Source: an uncultured Peptococcaceae bacterium (lineage in GTDB: Bacteria; Bacillota; Dehalobacteriia; UBA4068; UBA4997). From it: a stretch of DNA of 5,646 nt. The DNA lies in the NCBI GenBank assembly GCA_947626615.1, contig CANQSW010000091.1, positions 1-5,646 of the forward strand, read 5' to 3'. Below, piece after piece: positions 1 to 4,635 of the stretch. Below the pieces are notes generated by a model that saw nothing but the letters and a program-made list of their open reading frames with translations, was not told the DNA's origin and did not search any database. How positions within the stretch are numbered: position 1 is the first letter of the stretch; each line of letters begins with the position of its first letter. The position numbers and the translations under genes are program-made.

Positions 1-1
1 T

Positions 2-385
2 CCCGGGACGGGCAAAACGCTGTTCGCGCAGGGGTTTGCCGCCGGGCTCGGCGTGGCCGCACCGGTCACCAGCCCCACGTTCACTATCGTGAACCAATAC
101 GGCGGCGGGCGGCTGCCGCTGGCGCATATGGACCTTTTTCGTCTGCAGGATACGGACGAGGTGTGGGAGCGCGGCGTCTGGGAATATTTCGACGGCCTGA
201 CGGTGGTGCTGGCGGAATGGCCGGAGGTGATGGCGGACGAAATGCCGGAAGAGCGGCTGGATATCCGCCTGCTGCGCCGCCAGGACGACGACGGCGCGGA
301 GTGGCGCGAGATAGAATTCGCCCTGCACGGCGAGGGCAAATGGCTGGAGGAGGCGCTCTCTGATGGCGAAGGTTTTGGGAATTGA
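2..385 (+). CDS. tsaE: TsaE, tRNA t6A biosynthesis ATPase (5' end cut off)
   Basis: This is the 3' part of TsaE, the small P-loop ATPase that cycles the TsaB-TsaD complex during N6-threonylcarbamoylation of A37 in ANN-decoding tRNAs (cytoplasmic). The reading frame is open from base 2 and gives 127 residues. It begins inside the Walker A loop (PGTGKTLF). TsaE-typical motifs follow: SPTFTIVNQY at residues 24-33, HMDLFRL about ten residues later (family form H-x-DLYRL), and VVLAEWPE (family form LVEWxE). About 30 N-terminal residues, including the first Walker A glycine, lie upstream of the window. A GTG at 53 is open in frame, but starting there would remove the P-loop, so it is not the start. 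The usual loop is LGAGKT; the P and T here are mild variations. The gene overlaps tsaB by 23 bp. Family identity is secure from motifs and context. Confidence 0.93.
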   Translation, partial: PGTGKTLFAQGFAAGLGVAAPVTSPTFTIVNQYGGGRLPLAHMDLFRLQDTDEVWERGVWEYFDGLTVVLAEWPEVMADEMPEERLDIRLLRRQDDDGAEWREIEFALHGEGKWLEEALSDGEGFGN

Positions 386-1082
386 CACGGCCGGCAAGGG
401 TCTTTCTCTGGCGGTGGCGGAGGGCGATAAGCTGCTGGCCTCCGCCTGTCTGAACGTGGGGCTGACCCATTCGCAGCGGCTGCTGCCCCTGCTGGCGGCT
501 CTGCTGGAGGGCGCGGCGCTGCGCCCGGCCGATATCGACCTGATCGCGGTGACGAACGGCCCCGGCTCTTTTACGGGGCTGCGTATCGGGCTGGCCACGG
601 CCAAGGGGCTGGCGGCGGGGCTGGGCTGCAAGCTGCTGCCCGTCTCCACGCTGGAGGCCGCGGCCTACGCCGTGCGCGGCATGGGCGCTTATATCTGCCC
701 GGTGCTGGACGCCCGGCGGAACGAGGTCTACACCGCGCTTTATACGCCGGAGGGGGCGGAGCTTTGGCCGCCCGCCGCGCTGGCGCCGGAAAAGCTGGCG
801 GAGCAGCTGCGGGAGTTTCTGGCGGCAAACCAGCCGCGGCGGGTGATGTTCGTCGGCGACGCGGCCGAGCTTTATATCGAGAGGCTTTTGGCGGCGCTGC
901 CGGATATGGCGCTGCTGGCCCCGGCGGAGCGGCGGCTTTTCGGTGCGCCGGGCTGCGCGCTGCTGGCCGCGGAAAGGCTGGAGCAGGCGCTGCCGCCGGA
1001 GCGGGCGGAGGCGTTTTACCTGCGGCTTTCCGAGGCGGAGCGCAACCGCAACGCGCGCCTGGCGGCGGAGGCACGCCAATGA
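363..1082 (+). CDS. tsaB: TsaB, t6A threonylcarbamoyltransferase complex subunit
   Basis: TsaB (239 aa) is the catalytically inactive ASKHA-fold partner that dimerises with TsaD and scaffolds TsaE in the bacterial t6A complex. Visible family motifs are VLGIDTA near the N-terminus (4-10), THSQRLLP (35-42), TNGPGSFTGLRIGLATAKGLA (64-84, the most diagnostic block), DARRNEVY (116-123) and a C-terminal AFYLR (217-221). Length matches the usual 220-240 residues. It lacks the HxxxH metal site and the SCDET start of TsaD, which separates the two paralogues. The ATG at 363 is preceded by a strong SD, GGAGGAGG at 346-353, with a 9-nt spacer, lying inside tsaE. Its TGA overlaps the rimI ATG (ATGA at 1079-1082), so translational coupling on both sides is likely. 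Confidence 0.96.
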   Translation: MAKVLGIDTAGKGLSLAVAEGDKLLASACLNVGLTHSQRLLPLLAALLEGAALRPADIDLIAVTNGPGSFTGLRIGLATAKGLAAGLGCKLLPVSTLEAAAYAVRGMGAYICPVLDARRNEVYTALYTPEGAELWPPAALAPEKLAEQLREFLAANQPRRVMFVGDAAELYIERLLAALPDMALLAPAERRLFGAPGCALLAAERLEQALPPERAEAFYLRLSEAERNRNARLAAEARQ

Positions 1083-1546
1083 CGGCGGCGGATATTCTGG
1101 TGGAGCTTTCCCCGGCCAACGCGGACATTTATCTGCCGCAGCTTTTGGCGATAGAGCGGGAGGCGTTTGCCCGCCCGTGGACGGAGGCCGACTACCGGGC
1201 CGAGATCGCGCGGCCGATCGCGCATATACTGCTGCTGGTGCGTGAGGACGAGCTGCTGGGTTATGCCGGCTTCTGGCAGGTGCTGGACGCGGCGGAGGTC
1301 ACCAACGTGGCGGTGGCGTCGGGGCGGCGCGGGCAGGGGCTTGGTTATAAGCTGATGTCGGGGCTGGTGGATCTGGCGGCGCTTTTGGGCTGCCGCCGGG
1401 TGAATCTGGAGGTGCGGGCCGGCAATCTGGCGGCGCAGGCGCTGTACGCCCGCTGCGGCTTTCAGCCGGACGGCCGCCGCCCCGGCTATTATGAGGACAA
1501 TCGGGAGGACGCGCTGCTTTTCAGCCGCGATCTTTCGGTATATTGA
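1079..1546 (+). CDS. rimI: RimI-type ribosomal protein bS18 N-alpha-acetyltransferase
   Basis: A GNAT-fold N-acetyltransferase of 155 aa. RimI acetylates the N-terminal alanine of ribosomal protein bS18 using acetyl-CoA. The acetyl-CoA loop RxxGxG is RGQGLG at residues 84-89. NLEVRAGNLAAQALYARCGF (109-128) carries the glutamate (E111) and tyrosine (Y123) at the positions that serve as general base and acid in characterised RimI. The ending GYYEDNREDALLF (136-148) is a RimI signature. The open frame extends upstream through tsaB, but the ATG at 1079 has GGAGG (1067-1071) 7 nt before it and gives the family length, so it is the start. It sits between tsaB and tsaD, as in many Bacillota. The family call is firm; acetylation of bS18 specifically is inferred from family and context. 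Confidence 0.94.
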   Translation: MTAADILVELSPANADIYLPQLLAIEREAFARPWTEADYRAEIARPIAHILLLVREDELLGYAGFWQVLDAAEVTNVAVASGRRGQGLGYKLMSGLVDLAALLGCRRVNLEVRAGNLAAQALYARCGFQPDGRRPGYYEDNREDALLFSRDLSVY

Positions 1547-1562
1547 TTTTGTGGTGAGGCAT

Positions 1563-2567
1563 ATGGTCAAAATTTTGGCGATAGAAAGCAGCTGCGACGA
1601 GACGGCGGCGGCGGTGATAACCGACGGCTACCGTCTGCTTGCCAACGTGGTGGCGACGCAGATACCGGTGCACCAGCTCTATGGCGGCGTCGTGCCGGAG
1701 ATCGCCAGCCGCGAACATCTGAACGCCGTCGTGCCGGTGGTGAACCGCGCGCTGGCGGAGGCCGGGCTGGCGCTCTCGGAGGTGGACGCCGTGGCGGTGA
1801 CGCAGGGGCCGGGGCTGATCGGCTCGCTGCTGGTGGGCGTCAGCTACGCCAAGGCGCTGGCTTTTGCGGCCGGCAAACCCCTGCTGGCCGTACATCATCT
1901 GGAGGGACATATGAGCGCGCCTTTTCTGGAGCACCCGGAGCTGCGTTTCCCCTATCTGGCGCTGGTGGTATCCGGCAGCCACAGCGGGGTGGCGGTGGCC
2001 GAAGCTCCCGGCCGCTATCAGCTTTTGGGGCAGAGCCGCGACGACGCGGCGGGCGAGGCTTTTGATAAGATAGCGCGCGCCCTGGGGCTGCCATATCCCG
2101 GCGGCCCGGCGATCCAGCAGACGGCCGGCGAGGGCGAGGCTGTCTATGATTTTCCCTCGGCCTGGCTGGAGGGCACTTATGATTTCAGCTTCAGCGGCCT
2201 CAAATCCGCGGTGCTGAATTTTCTGAACCAGAAGAAGATGAAGGGCGAGGCGTTTCGCACGGCGGACGTGGCGGCTTCGGCGCAGGAGGCGATAATCCGC
2301 GTGCTGGCGGCCAAGGCCGTGCGCGCGGCCCGGGAATACGACCTGGACACTATCGTGCTGGCGGGCGGCGTGGCGGCGAATCAGGCCCTGCGCGAGCGGG
2401 TGCAGAGCCTCGCGCCGGAGCGGCGGGTCGTTTATCCCTCGCCCAAATTCTGCACGGACAACGCGGCGATGATCGGCGCGGCGGCGCTGGCCAAATGGCA
2501 GCGGGGCGAGTTCGCCGATCTTTCCCTTAACGCGGAAGCAAATCTGCCGCTGTATTTTTACGCCTGA
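1563..2567 (+). CDS. tsaD: TsaD, tRNA N6-adenosine threonylcarbamoyltransferase
   Basis: TsaD (334 aa, the usual bacterial length) transfers threonylcarbamoyl from TC-AMP to A37 of tRNA. The family N-terminus ILAIESSCDETAAAV begins at residue 4. TQGPGLIGSLLVG spans 80-92. The metal ligands are H112 and H116 in HHLEGH (HxxxH), with D299 in CTDNAAM as the third. DDAAGEAFDKIARALGLPYPGGP lies at 160-182, FSGLKSAV at 210-217 and GGVAANQALR at 268-277. The usual SGGHT block reads SGSHS (137-141), a small departure. The frame is open further upstream (ATG at 1491), but that would add 24 unrelated residues overlapping rimI; the ATG at 1563 gives the canonical N-terminus. GGTGAGG (1553-1559) lies only 3 nt before this ATG, a tight SD spacing. 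In-frame GTGs at 1551 and 1554 are possible but less likely. Confidence 0.97.
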   Translation: MVKILAIESSCDETAAAVITDGYRLLANVVATQIPVHQLYGGVVPEIASREHLNAVVPVVNRALAEAGLALSEVDAVAVTQGPGLIGSLLVGVSYAKALAFAAGKPLLAVHHLEGHMSAPFLEHPELRFPYLALVVSGSHSGVAVAEAPGRYQLLGQSRDDAAGEAFDKIARALGLPYPGGPAIQQTAGEGEAVYDFPSAWLEGTYDFSFSGLKSAVLNFLNQKKMKGEAFRTADVAASAQEAIIRVLAAKAVRAAREYDLDTIVLAGGVAANQALRERVQSLAPERRVVYPSPKFCTDNAAMIGAAALAKWQRGEFADLSLNAEANLPLYFYA

Positions 2568-2575
2568 AATATGCG

Positions 2576-2582
2576 AAGGAGG
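2576..2582 (+). promoter_or_regulatory. SD site of the cyclo-ligase gene, long spacer
   Basis: AAGGAGG is a full-strength SD core, but the next ATG (2596) is 13 nt away, longer than the usual 5-9 nt. I see no ATG, GTG or TTG in frame at a better distance. The next in-frame ATG (2605) is further still. The spacer is A/T-rich. The site supports 2596 as the start, perhaps with lowered initiation efficiency. Confidence 0.6.
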
Positions 2583-2595
2583 AATTTTTAAGGCT

Positions 2596-3198
2596 ATGGC
2601 CGGTATGACTGACAGGACGGATACGATAGCTGGGGACGAGCCGGCGCAAAGCGCCGCCAAGCAGGAGCTGCGCCGGGTTATGCTGGCGCGGCGGCGGCAG
2701 GTGACGGCGGCGGAGCAGCAGGCGGCCAGCGCCGTTATCTGCGCCAAACTGACGCGGCTTTTGGCCGATCACCCGGCGGGCGTGGTGTTCAGCTATCTGG
2801 CTTATGGGCGCGAGGTCGATCTGGCCGCGCTGCACGAATATCTCTGGCAGAGCGGGCGGCGGCTGGCCGTGCCCAAAACTGCCGGCCTGCCCTCCGGCGA
2901 AATGCGGGCCGTGCTGCTCAGCCCTGCGGCCGAGCTTGGCCGGGCCGGGCTTGGCGTCTACGAGCCGCTGGACGCGCCGGAGATCGACCCGGCGGAGATC
3001 GGCGTGGTGCTGGCGCCGGGGGTGGCGTTCGACGCGGTGCTGAACCGTCTGGGGCATGGCAAGGGCTATTACGACCGCTTTCTGCCGCGGCTCTCGGCGG
3101 CGGCGCGGGTGATCGGCGTGGCGTATAAATGGCAGGTGCTGCCGGAAGTGCCGGTGGGGCGCTACGACCGGCCTATGGACGGGCTGGTGACCGACTGA
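2596..3198 (+). CDS. 5-formyltetrahydrofolate cyclo-ligase (MTHFS)
   Basis: This 200-aa protein matches 5-formyltetrahydrofolate cyclo-ligase (5,10-methenyltetrahydrofolate synthetase), which converts 5-formyl-THF to 5,10-methenyl-THF with ATP, returning a folate storage or inhibitory form to one-carbon metabolism. Visible landmarks are AKQELRRVMLARRRQ (21-35; family form K..LR...L..R), VVFSYLAYGREVD (63-75), GVYEP (120-124), VVLAPGVAFD (137-146; family form PG.AFD), the signature RLGHGKGYYDRFL (151-163), and the C-terminal block GRYDRPMDGLVTD (188-200; family form D.P.D.ivTe). The first 20 residues are polar and look like a short variable extension. It follows tsaD by 28 bp on the same strand and is probably co-transcribed, although its function is unrelated to t6A. 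Gene symbols vary between species (ygfA, yqgN, fau), so none is given. Confidence 0.95.
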   Translation: MAGMTDRTDTIAGDEPAQSAAKQELRRVMLARRRQVTAAEQQAASAVICAKLTRLLADHPAGVVFSYLAYGREVDLAALHEYLWQSGRRLAVPKTAGLPSGEMRAVLLSPAAELGRAGLGVYEPLDAPEIDPAEIGVVLAPGVAFDAVLNRLGHGKGYYDRFLPRLSAAARVIGVAYKWQVLPEVPVGRYDRPMDGLVTD

Positions 3199-3340
3199 CC
3201 CGGCGGCTGTCCGAAGAAACGGGTAAATTGTCGATTCTGCGTACAATTTGCCTGATTTTTTTGCCGTTTCGCGGCAGGTCCAGCCGGAATTTTGCGGAAA
3301 TTTATCTTAAAAAACTTCTACGCAAAAGGGAGCCTTGACT
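3199..3340 (+). other. Intergenic gap between cyclo-ligase and kinase, with small hairpin
   Basis: These 142 bp are visibly richer in A and T than the flanking genes. A perfect 5-bp inverted repeat, TGCCG (3262-3266) and CGGCA (3272-3276) around the loop TTTCG, is preceded, not followed, by a T-run (3255-3262). It is therefore not a standard intrinsic terminator for + transcription, and on the - strand its A-run is on the wrong side too. TACAAT at 3242-3247 resembles a -10 box but has no acceptable -35 about 17 bp upstream. The gap ends with the kinase SD, AAAGGGAG (3325-3332). A promoter for the kinase may lie here, but I cannot point to one with confidence. Confidence 0.45.
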
Positions 3341-4243
3341 ATGAAACAACCCATAGAACAAAGGATAAGCGCCGATCTGGCGGAGCTGGACGTCAATCCG
3401 GCCGCGCTGGCCTCCCTGCTTGGCGAGCTGATAGAGATCCACGCGCTCTATGCCAAAATCTGGGCCGGCCTGCCGCTGGATATCGCTATCGCGGACGGCG
3501 ACGGGCGGCTGCTGGCGGCCACGCCCAAGCTCTGGCGCGAAACGCTGGGATACCTGGAAGAAGCGCCCGCCGGTTACCTGACGGCGGCCCTCTCGCGCCT
3601 TTCCGCCGACGTTGCCGGGCTGGCCGAGGTGGATAACGCGCTGGCCGATGGGCAAAGCTGGTTCGGCACGCTGCGGCTGAAGGGGCGGCGCGGGCGGCTG
3701 TTCATCAGCATCGCTCCGCTGGACGAGCAAATGGACGGCGAGGGTATATTTCTGGTGCGTCTGGCCGCGGAGGATAACGCGAGCCGCGCCGCGGACGGCG
3801 ACCTGCAAAAGGAATTTTGGCGCGATTATGAGGCCGACCTGCCGTTTACGCAAATGGGCAAGCTGGCGGCCGGCGTGGCGCATGAGCTGAAAAACAGTTT
3901 GCAGCTTTTCAGCGGCTCGGTGCAGATAATGCAGGCCAGCTATCCGGACGACCCGGCCGTGCAGGCGCATCTGCGCCTGATACACGACGAGGTGCTGCGC
4001 TCCAACGAGCTTTTGTACGGTTTTATGGGGCTGGGGCGGCACGAGTATAACGTGGCCTCCTATTATTTGAACGACCTGATCCGAGAGATATTGCCCGTGC
4101 TGCAGGGCGAATGCCGCCTGAAGCAGATTGAGCTTGGCGCCAGCCTTGCGCCCGAGCTGCCCAAGCTGGCGCTGGACCGCACCCGTATCAAGCAGGTGCT
4201 GATCAACTGCGTGATGAACAGCGAACAGGCGATACTGCGATAA
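3341..4243 (+). CDS. Soluble sensor histidine kinase, N-terminal part (frameshifted)
   Basis: The frame encodes 300 residues with no signal peptide or membrane segment, so a cytoplasmic sensor. Residues 1-150 form a sensory region: IEIHALYAKIWAGLPLDIAIADGDGRLLAATP (31-62) reads like a PAS/GAF-type sensor strand, but no ligand can be assigned. The phosphoacceptor helix is FTQMGKLAAGVAHELKNSLQLF (169-190) with H181 in HELKN, a HisKA-like H-box. The ATPase domain begins around 265-290, and the N-box is NCVMNSEQA (289-297). The frame then stops at TAA 4241-4243, before the G1, F and G2 boxes, which continue in the -1 frame. Alone, this product could not bind ATP normally. The ATG at 3341 has AAAGGGAG with an 8-nt spacer; the in-frame TTG at 3335 is too close to that SD. 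No response regulator is adjacent, so its partner is unknown. Confidence 0.85.
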   Translation: MKQPIEQRISADLAELDVNPAALASLLGELIEIHALYAKIWAGLPLDIAIADGDGRLLAATPKLWRETLGYLEEAPAGYLTAALSRLSADVAGLAEVDNALADGQSWFGTLRLKGRRGRLFISIAPLDEQMDGEGIFLVRLAAEDNASRAADGDLQKEFWRDYEADLPFTQMGKLAAGVAHELKNSLQLFSGSVQIMQASYPDDPAVQAHLRLIHDEVLRSNELLYGFMGLGRHEYNVASYYLNDLIREILPVLQGECRLKQIELGASLAPELPKLALDRTRIKQVLINCVMNSEQAILR

Positions 4244-4245
4244 CT
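4229..4245 (+). repeat. Two-copy short repeat at the frameshift point
   Basis: GCGATACT (4229-4236) is followed directly by GCGATAACT (4237-4245), the same unit with one more A. If the first copy also had the extra A, the tract would be a perfect 9-bp tandem repeat. The kinase frame would then run through without interruption (EQA-IT-A-ITISTA). The frame switch maps to this tract: the N-box is conserved up to 4231 in the first frame and the TISTA strand is conserved from about 4243 in the second. Confidence 0.7.
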
Positions 4246-4542
4246 ATCAGCACGGCCTGGGACGAAGCGGCGCAGGAAGCGCGGCTCACCGTCAGCGACA
4301 ACGGCGTCGGCCTTACGCCGGAGCAGGCGGAGCGCTTCTTCGAGCCGTTTTACAGCACCGCCAACGGCGGCCACGGCCTGGGCACCGCGATCAGCCGGGC
4401 TATCGTCGAGCTGCACGGCGGCAGAATGGAGGTGGCCGGCGTTCCCGGCGCGGGCTGCCAGGTGACGCTGCGGCTGCCGCGGCAGACCAAACTTGCCGCC
4501 GACCCGGCCGACGTTTGTGACGCGGTGGCGCGACGGCTTTAG
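4231..4542 (+). pseudogene. Displaced C-terminal ATPase half of the histidine kinase
   Basis: In the -1 frame relative to the preceding reading frame, the sequence completes a histidine-kinase HATPase_c domain. It reads ITISTAWDE, then ARLTVSDNGVGLTPEQ (G1 box DNGVG), RFFEPFYST (F box), GGHGLGTAIS (G2 box, with T where L is common), IVELHGGRMEV, and a final strand CQVTLRLPRQ. It ends at TAG 4540-4542 after a tail of about 20 residues with no recognised motif. There is no usable start with an SD in this frame near its beginning, so it is the downstream half of a broken gene rather than an independent one. Joined to the upstream part it gives a kinase of about 400 aa with all boxes in order. 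The domain is intact and undecayed, which favours a very recent mutation, a sequencing error or recoding over an old pseudogene. Confidence 0.85.
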
Positions 4543-4551
4543 CCGGCGGGG

Positions 4552-4580
4552 TTGACAGCCGCTAGGAAACGCTGTATACT
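4552..4580 (+). promoter_or_regulatory. Near-consensus sigma-70/SigA-type promoter of the copper ATPase gene
   Basis: A perfect -35 box, TTGACA (4552-4557), lies exactly 17 bp before TATACT (4575-4580), which differs from the -10 consensus at one base. Transcription should begin around 4586-4588, giving a leader of about 50 nt before the TTG start. It begins only 9 bp after the kinase stop, so the ATPase gene has its own promoter. The 17-bp spacing is the standard one and argues against a CueR/MerR-type activated promoter, which typically has 19-20 bp. Repression of a strong promoter is more likely. Confidence 0.85.
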
Positions 4581-4597
4581 TATCTAAAAGGTAGGTA
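4577..4597. promoter_or_regulatory. Candidate operator: imperfect dyad over the -10 and start site
   Basis: TACTTATCT (4577-4585) and AGGTAGGTA (4589-4597) are inverted repeats around AAA, matching at 7 of 9 positions. The two mismatches would be G-U pairs in RNA. The dyad covers the end of the -10 box and the expected start site, where a bound repressor would block initiation. It is not the CopY box (TACAnnTGTA), nor does it have the G-tract core typical of CsoR sites, so the regulator cannot be named. The call rests on symmetry and position only. Confidence 0.4.
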
Positions 4598-4601
4598 TTA
4601 A

Positions 4602-4615
4602 GGGCTGCCAAGCCC
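4602..4615 (+). promoter_or_regulatory. Small leader hairpin upstream of the copper ATPase SD
   Basis: GGGCT (4602-4606) and AGCCC (4611-4615) form a perfect 5-bp GC-rich stem with a GCCA loop in the predicted 5' leader, 6 nt before the SD region (4622-4628). No T-run follows at terminator distance, so it is not an intrinsic terminator. It may stabilise the leader or affect ribosome access, or be chance. Confidence 0.35.
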
Positions 4616-4635
4616 CAATATAGAGGTGATATTTT

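Noticed and set aside
84..1079. A 331-codon - strand frame opposite tsaE and tsaB.
   Set aside because: It is a composition-driven shadow of two well-identified genes and ends in a proline/arginine-rich stretch with no family features.
1491..1562. A 24-residue N-terminal extension of TsaD from the ATG at 1491.
   Set aside because: The extra residues are rimI coding sequence in another frame. The TsaD family begins at the MVKILAIESSCDET block, which starts at 1563.
1521..2747. A 408-codon - strand frame opposite tsaD.
   Set aside because: It is an antisense shadow of tsaD, which has all its catalytic motifs. The product is arginine- and histidine-rich with no recognisable domain.
3262..3276. 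An intrinsic terminator after the cyclo-ligase gene.
   Set aside because: The stem is only 5 bp and no T-run follows it on the + strand; the T-run precedes it. On the - strand the run is on the wrong side as well.
4229..4245. Programmed -1 ribosomal frameshifting in the kinase.
   Set aside because: No X-XXY-YYZ slippery heptamer is present and there is no obvious strong downstream stem. A simple deletion explains the break better.
4534..4545. A hairpin CGGC-TTTA-GCCG over the kinase stop codon, as a possible terminator.
   Set aside because: It has only 4 bp, and G-rich rather than T-rich sequence follows. Short GC inverted repeats are expected by chance here.
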